Source of the DNA: Siphonodentalium dalli
Lineage: Eukaryota; Mollusca; Scaphopoda; Gadilida; Siphonodentaliidae
DNA: 64,000 bases
NCBI GenBank assembly: GCA_032622095.1
Contig: CP136065.1
Span: 58,521,949-58,585,948, forward strand
Direction: 5' to 3'
Both the position numbers and the translations under genes were made by a program. Below, piece by piece: positions 1 through 11,399 of this stretch (position 1 is its first letter; each line of letters opens with the position of its first letter). The notes under the pieces were generated by a model. That model did no database searches. It worked only from the letters and a program-made list of their open reading frames with translations, and was not told the origin of the DNA.

Positions 1-190
1 GACTTTTTCACAATGTACTGTTATTCCGCATCGTATGCTTATTTGGACCCCGAGAGTAACATCCAGGGAAGAATCCAGAGATTTTTTGGGGGACACCTGT
101 TCTGCATTTGAGAATGTTCCTATATAAATTGGGACATTAGCCATTTTATGACAAGAGCTGCACTAGTGCGGCATTAAAGATCCTATGCCA
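1..190. other. Unassigned sequence
   Basis: No open frame of note, repeat end or RNA structure is recognised in this stretch. It runs into the palindromic miniature element that starts near 190. Confidence 0.4.
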
Positions 191-382
191 TTTCATTCTC
201 TTATATATGCAAGTCTTCCGCATAAGAAAATGCACTGGCTTACAACGTCAAGATAAAAGCCAATGTATTCTCTTATATATGCGAGGCTCCTTAGATGGAA
301 GACTCGCATATACCGTATAAGAGAATGCATTGGCACAGGATTTTTGCTAAATTTCAAGAAGCCCCAGTCATGAAAGGGTTAA
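190..382. mobile_element. TTAA-type miniature element, partial (palindromic core)
   Basis: This stretch holds diverged copies of the palindromic core CCAATGCATTCTCTTATATA...TATAAGAGAATGCATTGGCAC that recurs seven times in the window. The right end reads CCAGTCATGAAAGGGTTAA, the inverse of the left end TTAACCCTTTCATGACTGG seen at 12762. TTAA-flanked CCCTTT termini are typical of piggyBac-like miniature elements. The left end is not clear here. Confidence 0.6.
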
Positions 383-401
383 AACATTCCTCACTGCACA
401 C

Positions 402-900
402 TTGATTATGGAAATAAAGGCTCTATATCAACTGAATATTGATGATTTGCATTGCATGTTGTTGAATTATAATAGAAGATTTCCTTCAAAATATAGAAAA
501 TTCAGCTTTAATAAAGACTATTCACTTGCAATTTGGGGACATTTAGGCCTCCAGAGTTTGGGCGCCCAAACCTGTAACAGGTATCAAAACAGCCCTGGAT
601 CCTTCCCTGGTAACATCCATGACAAATTTCATGATGATCAGATGAAAGTAGGACCTGTAACCCGTGCTTATGGATTGAATTTTGAAATCCAAGATGGCCG
701 CTGGCAGCCATGTTTATTTTTCGAATGACCCCAAAATGACATGTCAATGTCAACAGCTAAGACAAATTTTATAATAATCCGACCAAAGTTACGACCTGTA
801 GCCCGTGCTAAAGGAAATTGTTGACGAATCACACATGCACATGGACGACGGATACCAAGCCATGGCAATAGCTCAAACTTTACAAAGTAAAGTTGAGCTA
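402..900. repeat. Dispersed 'ATGGCCGCC...CATCTTGGAT' repeat, fragment
   Basis: This is a fragment of a repeat that recurs at 3400-4800, 9150-9480, 30340-31000, 42400-42600, 45240-46560, 53690-53900 and 54890-55320. Marker strings are GGCCGCTGGCAGCCATG (the reverse of ATGGCCGCCAGCGGCCAT), ATGACAAATTTCATGATGAT and GCACATGGACGACGGATACC. Short open frames across it are broken and not gene-like. The class of element is not known to me. Confidence 0.6.
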
Positions 901-1258
901 AAACAATACCACTTTTATTATAAGTTTTATAAAGACATATAATTTGTCTGCCCTGTACTTCTATTCTGGTCTGTACTCAGGCCTTATCATTCCCCCCAAT
1001 TCAAGCCGACTACCGGTGTCCCCAAATTACGACAAAGTCCCCAAAATAAGAGTTTGTTTTATTGTTTTATCGATGTTTTTGACAGACTAAACACATTTTT
1101 TTTTTCGATCGGAAACGGAAACGGAAATCAAAATCGGAACATTGTAAAACGCGGAATACGAGTTCTAATTTAATAGTGAATTACCCCCCTTTGAAATTAT
1201 CACACTCTTCTGTCTTGGAAAGATACGAATGTTTCAGCTTTGATTTTAGAATAAAATT

Positions 1259-1531
1259 TTGAAAATAATCATGAGTTCGCGAGGGAGGCCTCGAACAAGT
1301 GGCAAGTCTCACAATAAAACGAGCGGTACATACTCTTCCAAACGCAAACGAAAAGAGGAAGACAGTCAAACTGCGCCCATTACATCCTTCTTTACAAACA
1401 TTGCCGCTGGCGAAACTGACAAAACGAAGGAAACTGAAAGTGAAAATTTCACTGAAACCGAAAGTGAGCCGACCGGCGACTGTCAGTCATTTTGTTCACT
1501 CTGTTCAATAAGGGGTTATTTAGCAAATTAG
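1259..1531 (+). other. Open reading frame with basic N terminus, probably from a mobile element
   Basis: The frame has 90 codons. It starts near a run of Arg/Lys/Ser (SSRGRPRTSGKSHNKTSG, then KRKRKEE) and holds APITSFF, which resembles the PCNA-interacting 'IxxFF' ending often seen at the N terminus of hAT-type transposases. The rest is acidic with TETESE repeats. No zinc finger or transposase core follows, and the frame ends in AT-rich DNA. A short frame inside the hAT insertion at 35408-35608 ends similarly in a Lys-Thr-x-x-Phe-Phe context after a GGAAACGGAA-rich leader that also precedes this frame. A remnant of a transposase N terminus is the best guess; it could be chance. Confidence 0.3.
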
Positions 1532-2027
1532 TGTTTGGTTAATAACCATCATTCCAAAATCCATATATATTATTAAATACACGATTTCATCATCAACTTC
1601 ATTCTTGATAAGTTGATTAGATTTAATTTTTAATCAATTCATTTATTTATATTTTCATCAGTTTGTGACTGTCACAATATACATAACTTAAGTTAGCACT
1701 TAAGTTCACATAATTTTGAACACATTCAGCAACAAGAATTAGATACTAAAATTATATTTATTAAATAATTGACTTAATAATATATTAGAATTATGCACAA
1801 GAATAAAGTCAAAAAGTGTTTTGGGATGATGAGTTTGATATCCAATTCTGTAAATGGTACTGTATGAAACAATTTTCTGGATGTGACCTTGTATATTGCT
1901 CTGAAAATGTGAAATGGACTAGAAATGAAAGATTCAATTCAATACAATTAGGTTGAAATAGATACTTATTATAGTCTGAGAAGCCAGGAAATGGCGTTTC
2001 GTGGACTTGAAATCTCAAATTTTCGCA

Positions 2028-2057
2028 AACCTGCCGGAACCATGGTCCGGCAGGTTT
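2028..2057. repeat. Perfect 11-bp-stem hairpin
   Basis: AACCTGCCGGA, a 7-nt loop containing CCATGG, then TCCGGCAGGTT. The stem is perfect. It lies directly before the second GGTGTCCCCAAATTA repeat, so it may be a subterminal structure of the element at 980-2085. Confidence 0.7.
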
Positions 2058-2164
2058 GTTCGGTGTCCCCAAATTAGACTAATGGAAAGGCCTGGTACTA
2101 TTATTGAAATTTGCCCATTTGTCCTCACTACTATTATTTCGGTCTGTTCCTGCTATTCGGGACA

Positions 2165-2790
2165 CAAGAGTATACCAGTAATAAAAATAAAACAATGTTC
2201 CGAACCCCTGTGTGTCGCATCCCTGTTGTCTCGACCAAGTGATGGCACTTGTGTTCCTGAACCCCTGTGTGTCGCATCGATGTTGTCTCGGCCCGGTTAT
2301 GACACTTGTGTTCCTGAACCCCTGTGTGTCGCATCGATGTTGTCTCGGCCCGGTGATGACACTTGTGTTCCTAAACCCCTGTGTGTCGCATCCATGTTGT
2401 CTTGGCTCGGTGATGACACTTGTGATCTTGAGTTGCAGTGAGTTCTCGTGGGACATGTTACTACCTCCTCTCCTTTCCATTTCTCTTTGAATCTTTTATC
2501 TTTCCTTGTGCTGCTTTCTTGGCATTCTATCTTACCTTCCATCCTGTACTCAACCTTTCACTCATCTTTCTCTACTTCATGTAGTACATGTTGCCGTGGA
2601 CTCGTGGGTGACCGTGAAAAAGATTATGAGATCTGAGGGCTTTTATAACCTCACACGGATGATTACTAGTTGTGTGTAAACATATTTCATGCATATGTCT
2701 GCATCCAAAGAGAGAACACAATAGTGTAGTATTCAATTGATTTTAATGAAAATTGTGTTGCATCTTCTTTGTTATATGCCCCATACATGA
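2165..2790. repeat. Dispersed repeat, copy 1 (second copy at 9935-10390)
   Basis: From ACCAGTAATAAAAATAAAAC through TTACTACCTCC, CTTTGAATCTTTTATC and CCGTGGACTCGTGGGTGACC this segment matches 9935-10390 almost base for base. The second copy has only one of the four 57-bp units. It is an unclassified mobile or duplicated segment. Confidence 0.75.
2204..2431. repeat. Tandem repeat, 57 bp x 4
   Basis: Four head-to-tail units of 57 bp, each starting near ACCCCTGTGTGTCGCAT and holding GATGACACTTGTG. Because 57 is a multiple of three, all frames stay open and give a 19-residue repeat (core PLCVASMLSRPGDDTC on the + strand). The open frames are a by-product of the period and not evidence for a protein. 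Confidence 0.85.
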
Positions 2791-2969
2791 CATTAATGAC
2801 TATTACCACCAATTTGTCTGTCTGAGTTGATCCTTCTTTGACTTGAAATTTTGTCGATGTTAGTTCAGCAGAAGATAACTTCAGTTTGGGTTAATTGATC
2901 AACTTTTAGTCCCCTTTTCAATTTTCTTTGCTATTTGGATATCTTTTTAAAACTTTTTTTTACTCTTGC

Positions 2970-3275
2970 CTTAACCCTTCCATGACTGGAGCTTCCTGAA
3001 ATTTTGCGAAATCCCTTTGTCAATGCATTCTCTTATATATGTGAGTCTCCCATATACCCCATATATGCGAGGTACATTGTATATATGGGAGCCTCGCATA
3101 TATACATGTAAGGGAATGCATTGGCCTAACAATATTTAACTTGACCTTGAGAGCCAGTGCATTATCTTAAATATGCAAGGCTCCCTATGGGAGACTAGCA
3201 TATATAAGAGAATGCATTGGCACAGGATCTTTACTGCTGCACCAGTGCAGCTGCAGCTCCTGTCATGAAAGTGCC
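2970..3275. mobile_element. TTAA-type miniature element with two palindromic cores
   Basis: It begins TTAACCCTTCCATGACTGGA and ends CTCCTGTCATGAAAG, with two copies of the CCAATGCATTCTCTTATATA / TATAAGAGAATGCATTGG palindrome between. The same layout is clearest at 12762-13126. No coding capacity. Confidence 0.7.
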
Positions 3276-3399
3276 ATCAAATTATTCAATTACGTATTAA
3301 TCAGACTATTTTGATCAAATTTGACAATCTAAATCTCTTTAAATTATATAAGATAGGATACTGCTTCAATATCTATAACTGTCCATGAACATTTATTAG

Positions 3400-4815
3400 T
3401 CAAGTTTGAGCGATTGCCATGGGATGGTCGTCTATCTGTGCATCCGTCAACAATTTTGTGTAGCACACCCTACACAGCTCTCATCAGATCACCAAACTTC
3501 AAATGGATCCAGGCAGCCATCTTGGTTTTGACTCTTTGCATCACTAAATCCTTTTGTACACCCAACAGGCCACTTCCCTCATCCAATTGTCACCGAACTT
3601 CATATGGATTGTCGGGTGACCTCTAGATGAGAGCTTACAATTTTTAGCTAAAAAAAAAGTTTGAGCTATTGCCATGTCTTGGTATCCGTCGTCTGTGTGT
3701 GGGTGTGTGCGTGTGTGATTCGTCAACAATTTCATTTAGCATGGGCTACAGGTCGTACCTTTGGTTGGATCATTATGAAATTTGTCATGGCCATTGTTCA
3801 AGAAGATGAGAACGAGTCATTTTGGGGTCATTTGGCAAAAAAACATGGCCATCTTGGATTTCAAAATTCAATCCATTAGCACGGGCTACAGGCCGTACTG
3901 TTTGTCTGATCATCAAGAAATTTGTTATTTCTGTTAATATTGACGTGTAGATGGGAACGAGTCATTTTGGGTTCATTCAGTGAAAAAACATGGCCACCAG
4001 CAGCCATCTTGGATTTTACTCTTTGCATGACTAAATTCATTGGCACAGGCTACAGGTCGTACCTTTGGTAGGATCATCATGAAATTTGTCATGGATGTTA
4101 ATCTTGACATGTAGATGGGAACGAGTCATTTTGGGGTCATTCGGCCATAAAACATGGCCGCCAGCAGCCATCTTGGATTTTATTCTTTGCACGACTAAAT
4201 CCTTTGGCATGAGCTACAGGTCGTACCGGTACCTTTGGTCAGATCATTATGAAATTTATCATGGCTGTTTACATTGACATGTAGATAATTTTAGGGTCAT
4301 TCGGCAAAAAAACATGACCACCAGCGGTCATCTTGGATTTCAACGTTCAATTAGCACGGGCTACATGCCGAACTGTTCGCCTGATCATCATAAAATTTGT
4401 ATGGATGTTAATATTGACATGTAGATGGGAACGAGTCATTTTGCCGTCATTCGGCCATAAAACATGTCCATTGACAGCTATCTTGGATTTTACTCATTGC
4501 TTGACTAAATCCTTTGGCACTGGCTACAAGTTCTAGCATTGGCCGAAAATTATGAAATTTATCATGGCTGTTAACATTGACATGTATCGTAGATGGGAAC
4601 GAGTCATTTTGCCGTCATTCGGCCATAAAAAATGTCCACTGGCAGCCATCTTGGATTTTACTCTTTGCATGACTAATCCTTTGACACACCCAACAGTCCA
4701 CTTCCCTCAGCCGATCATCACCAAACTTCATATTAATCTTGCTATTGATCTAGTAGATGGAAGCTATCAAATGTTTTTGAATTTCCATTTCCAAGTTGAG
4801 CTACAGCACTGCTCA
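3400..4815. repeat. Dispersed 'ATGGCCGCC...CATCTTGGAT' repeat, long copy
   Basis: A 1.4-kb run of internally repeated blocks of roughly 190-230 bp, each with GGTCGTACCTTTGG, ATCATGAAATTTGTCATGG, ATTGACATGTAGATGGGAACG, GAGTCATTTTGGGGTCATTC and GCCAGCAGCCATCTTGGATT. About six blocks are seen, with the right part (CACCAAACTTCATAT...CTAGATGGGAGC) at each edge. It carries no plausible gene. The flank CAAGTTGAGCTACAG at 4791 is interrupted by the element that follows; its continuation TGTCATTGACACTT is found after 9160. Confidence 0.75.
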
Positions 4816-4855
4816 AATTAAGCGACCTGTTTTAACGAGGTGTACATGCGTTAAT

Positions 4856-5036
4856 ACCGCGGTGCAATACCGCGACATACCGCCGATTTGCGGTTGCACT
4901 ACCACGCGCGTACCGCGGTACCACCGCGACGTTCACGGTACCACCGCACTACCAGCGGTAACGAATGTTGGTAGCGCGGTGGCACGCGGTAATGCACCGC
5001 ACAAACGCGGTGACATTACCGCTACGCGGTAGCATT
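4856..5036. repeat. ACCGCGGT-rich palindromic subterminal array
   Basis: About twelve variants of ACCGCGG/CCGCGGT, GCGGTA and TACCGC in 180 bp, far more GC- and CpG-rich than the surroundings. Similar blocks lie at 7160-7262 and 9000-9110. Dense subterminal motifs of this kind are commonly transposase-binding sites; that role is inferred. Confidence 0.7.
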
Positions 5037-6788
5037 TTTGTAACGAGGTTAATGACAGGATTCGATGGCTGACCGTCAATCTTCCAAAATAGGACGGCCG
5101 TTCTCACGATCTCCGTCCATGTTTGTGTACCGTGAAGTGTATTATTAAAATATTGAAATAGATGAAAGCCGAGTATCGGGAAATATGCCCATTATAACGG
5201 GCTTCCAGATTAAGTAAAGGTAAGTATAAGTTACTTTGAGAAAGTCATTTTTCAATTAATGTGAATATTAAAATATTACAATAACATTTCTAGTCTCGTT
5301 TTATTGCCTAAAATTCCCATAAATGACACTATTTGTAATCAGTGTTGGTTATCGGGAAGGGAACAAATGATTTCGGCCATTTTAGACAGCTCGATAAATC
5401 CCGTATCTACAGTTTATATCAATGTTCAGATGTACGTGATCCCTAAATTGAATGATAACGACCACTATTTAAATAGTCCCCAGAATAAATATCGTTATTA
5501 ACTTTATTGACATTCATTAACTGCAAATCACAAACACCATTTGTTCGTATAACGGGAATTATTGTCTTAGCAATAAAAGACACAACGTGGAACTCGCGTA
5601 TATCCAGGAAAAAAACCACATTCTGGTAAAAGCATGTGTCACTGATTACGTCATACTGCAGCTGGCAGACTTTGTTAATATAGGTCACGGGGCACTTAAA
5701 TTAAGATGTCGTCATGTCTTTTTATAACTGGCCTCAATGGGTGAAATAAATATTTGTGTTTTGTTGATGGTGCTATTATATAGTAAAACTACACACGTGA
5801 CGCACGCGCGAATGGCTGTTTTGTGTTTTGGACACTTGTATTTCCATTTACTTCAATGCGTCCGTTTGGCTTACATAATGCTCGCAGAAGGTAGTTCAGA
5901 TATTTATCGATCTATTTTTGGTATTGCGAATAATATTATGTGCGAACCGCTACGTGGCTTTAAACAGACAAGTCTCATTCGATCTTTAAAATGTTGTGCA
6001 CGTAATAGCTATTTATAAATATTTGTCGCACAAAAGTGAGACAAACGCTCTTTATTGCTACCGTATCGGGAATAAACTAACAAGGACTAAAACACACAGA
6101 ATTCGATCACTTGAAATAATTATGTTACAATGTTAACCTCTGTATATAACCAAACAAACATATTTTATCTTTCCAACACCATGCATGTTTTTTTCCGAAT
6201 AACGATTAGATAGGAATACCGGTATGTGATATAATTTATACTGCGACCCACCGAGAACTACATTAGTGCACGCCCTCGCCAAAAGTTGCAATTTCACATC
6301 AAACGATGCCACCCGACACGCACTCGTACAATGAATGTTCACGTAACAAAATCAAATTGATTTGACAATGTTGTGTCTTTCAATGTTTGGTGTTTTGCGT
6401 GTGTCTTTTGTCGCGCACATTGGTGATGATGACAACTTTACTTTGCTGCATGGCATGTGCCACGCTTTCGTAGTTATACATTTTATTCCCACTGACAAGA
6501 AATCTTCAGGCGCAAATGTTTTTAAATTGCTTTACTATTTCACGCATGCGTACAATCGTACGTCTTGGCGACAATATAGTATTTACGCGCCGATTATGTT
6601 TGGCATATGAACACAACTATAGATTTGAATGAATATGAATATTTCTGCAACGATCGCCGCCCTGGCCTCCAAGACTAAACTCGGACTCAGAGTTACTAAT
6701 GCACCGTCCCCGCTGGTTTCGACCAAATTCAGATAAATGGAGGATTTACTTTTCCCATTTTTATAAGAAATTTAGATTTCGGAAACAC

Positions 6789-6808
6789 AAAAAAAAAAAA
6801 AAAAAAAA
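6789..6808. repeat. Poly(A) run inside the 4.3-kb element
   Basis: An uninterrupted stretch of about twenty A. It may mark a retroposed insert or simple slippage. Confidence 0.8.
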
Positions 6809-7262
6809 TCCGCATGAGTGGAAACCGATATAGGAATCGGGTGCGTAAATCATTTGACGATATGTAAGATAGATGCTAACAACAAAACTATTACTCCACG
6901 GTGTTTTGCGTAATCCAGTCGCCGTAAGCAATTATAGCTGAGTTCAAAAACCGCCGACGTGATTAAACGTGATGTACGTGTACATTTGTAATATGTTACA
7001 TGTAAACCAGACATGTTCATATGTAATCCGATTGCATTATTATTCATTTATATTCATTACGAATACATAATTACGTGCAGCTTACAGGTATTCATTCAAT
7101 ACAAAAGTTATTCATAATCATTTACCTACCGTGTGACGCCTTGTTTCAGTCGTGTTCTCTCCGCGGTGGAGAGCCGTTAGCGGTAATTTGAACGCGGTTA
7201 CGAAAAAAATGCCGCGGTGTACGGCGGTAACGAACACCAATAACGCGGTGACCTGCGGTAAC

Positions 7263-8993
7263 TAGAGGTGCCACGATTATTGATTTTGATAATCGATAAT
7301 CGGTTGTCAATAATCGACTATAATCGATTAATCGTACCTAATAACTTCAGTGGAAGATTTCCGTAATATGGCCTATTGGCTGGGGGCTGGTTAAATGCAC
7401 TGTCGCTGATTGTGGCATCGGCTGATGTAATTTTTTACATTAATAAAGTGCATCATAAACCACTGTTAATGACCAATGAACACAATGTATTGAATACCAC
7501 CACAGTTCTCGGCGATGTTATGATTATAATATTTGTGAGTTCATTTGAACGAACGTTGCGATTGATTTCAGTTATGAATAGCCAAACATACAAACAATAT
7601 AAAAGTAGGAAAGTTAGAAACTATAAGTTTCATCAAACATCAAGTGCGTGGTTAACAATCACAAACGTGTGCCCCCACCCGCAAATTACAGGACTTAGAA
7701 CAAGTTAAGTATGATACACGATAACCTGTATTAGTAACATCTAAGGTGACAGTCGGCACATTTCAAAGCCATAGTGCCACCTGTCAAGTTTAAATTTATA
7801 TACAACGACGTCACCTTAAGTTCAAAGCTGCAGTGCCACCGATTTGTAGAATATACAATGGGCCGAAGAGTAACCATTAGAGCCCGAAGCCGCCATCGTA
7901 CGCCGCCGCCGCCAGCCATATTGGCCACAAGCCGCCGCCAGCCATATTATTTCTAACGCCAGCCACATTTAAAAATCTCCGCCGCCGGAATTGTAAAATG
8001 GCTGAGCCATGTGCATGGGCTTATATGTCAAGCACAACTGTACTGTGAATCGCAAAGAACTAAACCGCATTGCCTAATATTGGCATACTCGCATGGTTGT
8101 TATATTATCAGAACATCTGGCCCCTTAATGTGGAATAGACTATCCCAATGCATGCTTTCATATAACTGAATGGGCGCATCCATTCGGTATTGAAAGGGTT
8201 AAAATATAAATTGTTTATATCGACAACACCCAGTCTCAGACATCACTGGCATTTGTCACATAAGAATAGAAAATAGTTTGAAATAGTATATATCATTACT
8301 ATCCGGTTCATCATGCAATGATGCATGCATATATCGCAAGATGGCAGTGATGATAGCAGTCTGAAGTCGACAGAAGTCCCAATGTAACTACTTATACCGA
8401 TTAGATGGGAAACTACATAGTATATCCATGCCAGTCCTTCGTGAATTTCGCCGTAATGGAAAAGCCCAACATCAAAAGATTACGTGTGGTCTGGAATTCT
8501 ACGGGTTCACCACAAACGCTAAAAAAAAACGTCATCTATAACCGATAACAGGGGATTAGGAACATTTCGGAAACGGAAATACGCTGAATGATAACATCTC
8601 AGCCGGCTGAGCCGCCATATTTCGTCAGCCACGAACGTCGTGACCGAGCCGGCTTAGCTAGCTAACCAGCCACGAAAATCGGTTGAGCCAGCCATGAAAA
8701 CTATTTGTCGTGGCTTCGGGGTCTAGTAACCATGTCGCATCATCAAATGAACTGCCGAGTGTTTGCAACATAAGTTAGTAGTACTCATGTTGTCGGAATC
8801 TCTTTGATTAAATTGATGTTGTTAACCCTTCGGTTGTAGATTAAACTGTGTAAAAGAAACACCGTATTCAATAATACCTGGCATTTTCCAACGTCTGAAA
8901 TAAATAACGCAGATTAATCGACTATGGCAATGGTAATCGATTATCGGCTTTATCAACGGTTCATCGATTATACGATTAATCGTGGCACCCCTA
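7263..8993. mobile_element. Nested hAT element with 8-bp target duplication
   Basis: The left terminus is TAGAGGTGCCACGATTA and the reversed right terminus TAGGGGTGCCACGATTAATC. Both are flanked by GCGGTAAC (7255-7262 and 8994-9001), a perfect 8-bp duplication of the ACCGCGGT-type host sequence. An 8-bp duplication with a TAGGGGTG-type end is characteristic of hAT elements. The interior (1.7 kb) has only short unrelated frames and no RW/hATC dimerisation region I can recognise, so it is non-autonomous. Confidence 0.85.
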
Positions 8994-9149
8994 GCGGTAA
9001 CCAACGGTAAAAATACCGTACCAGTACCGCGGGTCAACCGCCCTCCGTCGCGGTACAGAATGATAACCGCGGTATTTTGGTGGTAACACCGCGGTAAGTA
9101 CCGGCCCATAACCTCGTTAAACAGGTCGCTTACTGAGAGCATAGCTGTA

Positions 9150-9480
9150 CATGTACAGTGTCATTGACACTTTCATTTCCCAAATTTGGTTAAGAAACAT
9201 GGCTGCCAGTGGCCATCTTGGATTTTACCCTTTGTATGACTAAATCCTGTTTTGCTCACCCTACAGGCCACATCCCTCATCCTATTGTCACCAAACTTCA
9301 AATGAATCCACGGGGTGACCTCTAGATATTTTCTGAATTTTGTTAAAAAACATGATCGCCAGCAGCCTTTCACATTTCACATGATTAAATCCATCGGCAC
9401 ACAATGAAGCCCACAATTATTGGCGAAATGCTTTGATTTACAGGCATGTTTGGGGTCACCTCTAGATGAGAGCTGGCATG
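9150..9480. repeat. Dispersed 'ATGGCTGCC...CATCTTGGAT' repeat, right part
   Basis: TGTCATTGACACTTTCATTT then AAACATGGCTGCCAGTGGCC, CACCAAACTTCAAATG and GTGACCTCTAGAT. This continues the copy broken by the 4.3-kb element at 4805-9145. Confidence 0.7.
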
Positions 9481-9534
9481 TTGACATTTAGAATTCCATA
9501 GCCGAGCAACTTTCCATATTCATTATCACTCCAT

Positions 9535-9790
9535 TAAAGGTACTCAATCCGATTCGATGGTCCTCGTATCATTAGATTCCAACAACATTTTTGAAATGCT
9601 GCTTCAGTTATCAGAATCGATTAATTGTCCAAAAAAATGCCATAAACCAGTCAACTATAGTATAAACATGGTACATGTATTTATCAACATTTTGTTAAAC
9701 GAAATCTGGCCTGCCACTTAATTTTGGAGTTATCCATCTTCATCCGCAATTTGGTTAGAGACCGTCGGCTTGAGGTATATTTGCTATGCC
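9535..9790 (+). repeat. Dispersed repeat, inverted partner at 48680-48965
   Basis: AAAGGTACTCAATCCGATTC, GGTCCTCGTAT, AACAACATTTTTGAAATGC, CAGAATCGATTAATTG and CCAGTCAACTATAGTAT are all found in reverse at 48680-48965. Class unknown. Confidence 0.7.
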
Positions 9791-9934
9791 ACCAAAAATT
9801 ACATATCTTTGGGACATAACAAATTTTAAAAAATTGGAAAAAGTTTGATGTAAATCTAGCAATTTATTTATATTGGCCTTTATAAAAAAGTTTCTTCAGA
9901 AGATGTGTAAAGCCAATTTCCACCCATTGTTGTA

Positions 9935-10390
9935 ATATATACCAGTAATAAAATTAAAACAATGTTCCTGAACCCCTGTGGATCGCATCACTGTCTTCTC
10001 GGCCCACTGCCCGGTGATGACACTTGTGATCTTGAGTTGCAGTGAGTTCTCGTGTGACATGTTACTACCTCCTTTCCTTTCCATTTCTCTTTGAATCTTT
10101 TATCTTTCCTTGTGCTGCTTTCTTGGCATTCTATCTTACCTTCCATCCTGTACTCGACCTTTCACTCATCTTTCTCTACTTCATGTAGTGCATGTTGCCG
10201 TGGACTCGTGGGTGACCGTGAAAAAGATTATGAGATCTGAGGGCTTTTATAACCCTACATGGATTATTGGTATGGAAACAGATTTCATGCATCTGTCTGT
10301 GATGCCAAAGTGAGAACTGAGAAGTGTGGTATTCAATTGATTTTAAAGAAAATTTGTGACATTTCTTCCCTATTGTATGCCCCACTTAAT
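9935..10390. repeat. Dispersed repeat, copy 2 of 2165-2790
   Basis: It starts ACCAGTAATAAAATTAAAAC and ends in TGCCCCACTTAA. Compared with copy 1 it has a single instead of four 57-bp units and a few indels. Confidence 0.75.
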
Positions 10391-10394
10391 TTGA

Positions 10395-11240
10395 CTTAGA
10401 ATTTGGGTTTCGTCCTTTGGATATATGGCCCATATATCAGTCGGCACCTCTGGTGCAATCTCATTTCTGATCAGTTGTGGCCCTTAAGTGTGGAGTTCTA
10501 TTCCTTGGCAACAGACATATATTATTGTCCTCCGAAAAATTTAATTTTGGGGGACTATTGTAATCAGCCCCATCCGTGCGTCCCGGAGTTATAACTCCAG
10601 TAATGATCATCCGATTTGATTGAATCTTGGTATGTAGGTGTCTCAACAAAGGACACAGGTGCTGAGACTGCTCTGAAATTCTGTGCTTGATCCGATGTTC
10701 TTTTATGGAGTTATTTCCCTTTTTTTTTTACTTTTTCGATTTCCAGATGATATCTCAAGTTTGGATTCTTTAATTGCAAATACCGGGTCATTGATATCAA
10801 AATACAGGACAAGTTCGAATTTGAGTTTGATCCGATGATTTTTCCAATAGTTATGGGCCTTTCAACTTTGAATTTTTTTTTAAATAATTTTCTGTATGAG
10901 GGTACTTCATGGTGTAATCAACTCCTACAGTTTTGATCGTAGATATCGTAGAGTATTGTTACCCACATATTGGAGATGTGCAACATGTATATAGATGACG
11001 GAAAAATTATTTTTTTACGGAATTATTAACCCTTTCGACTTAGAACATTTCAACATTTTTTTAAATTTCTTTAACAAAGCAGCATCGACTTGCCACGTTG
11101 TCGGGGACACTGTGGTTCCCCGACCTTTAATTCCTAATTGTAGTGTGCACGCTCGCATTTCCTTGATGTGAACATTTTTTTTTTTTTTATTGTTTGGATA
11201 CTCTTATTTCATTGGGTGCCGCTGTATTCTATTAGGCTGG
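10395..11240. repeat. Dispersed 'stream' repeat followed by AT-rich sequence
   Basis: Strings such as GAGTTATTTCCCTTTT, CGATTTCCAGATGATATCTC, ATACAGGACAAGTTCGAAT and GAGTTTGATCCGATG recur at 18130-18360, 46980-47445, 56170-56460 and 60290-60680 in variant form. No gene is seen from 10.9 to 11.24 kb. Confidence 0.55.
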
Positions 11241-11321
11241 TCTGACAGTATCACTCAGATTGTGAATAACAGCCATATTTGAAATGATGACATTCATTGA
11301 AGAGTATTTTCCAAACTAAAT

Positions 11322-11396
11322 GTGAGTTTATGATGACACTCCTATACTGCTGTTCACAATCTGAATTTATTGATGATAGCATGTTCTGAAGCTCAC
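11322..11396 (+). ncRNA. C/D-box snoRNA, family C copy 1
   Basis: The terminal stem GTGAG/CTCAC encloses box C (ATGATGA, 11330-11336), D' (CTGA, 11361), C' (TGATGAT, 11371) and D (CTGA, 11386). Upstream of D' lies the family's constant stretch TATACTGCTGTTCACAAT, the likely guide, identical in all nine copies; the region before box D varies freely, so only the D' guide appears selected. This is a C/D RNA of about 75 nt, the class that directs rRNA 2'-O-methylation with fibrillarin. I cannot name the target. It is on the ABCE1 strand, probably inside the large upstream intron. Confidence 0.88.
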
Positions 11397-11399
11397 ATT

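Larger units (their letters stand above)
980..2085. repeat. Unclassified element with direct GGTGTCCCCAAATTA ends
   Basis: The string GGTGTCCCCAAATTA occurs near 1016 and again near 2061 in the same orientation, bracketing about 1 kb that holds one basic open frame (1259-1531) and an AT-rich tail. A hairpin lies just before the right copy. The bracketing suggests one inserted unit, but I see no inverted ends and cannot name the class. Confidence 0.3.
4805..9145. mobile_element. 4.3-kb DNA element with terminal inverted repeats
   Basis: The left end (near 4819) reads TAAGCGACCTGTTTTAACGA and the right end, reversed (near 9133), TAAGCGACCTGTTTAACGAG. Weaker similarity extends outward (CACTGCTC at left, CTATGCTC at right). 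Both ends are followed by 150-180 bp rich in the palindromic string ACCGCGGT (4856-5035, and 9000-9110, with an inner block at 7160-7262). It interrupts a dispersed repeat, so insertion is clear. A target duplication is not: possible pairs are TA or a degraded 8-mer. No transposase domain is recognised in the interior, so I take it as non-autonomous. A second element is nested at 7263-8993. Confidence 0.75.

Noticed and set aside
2204-2431. Repeat protein with 19-residue units
   Set aside because: Open frames on both strands result from a 57-bp tandem repeat. No start context, no continuation and no second copy with the same array.
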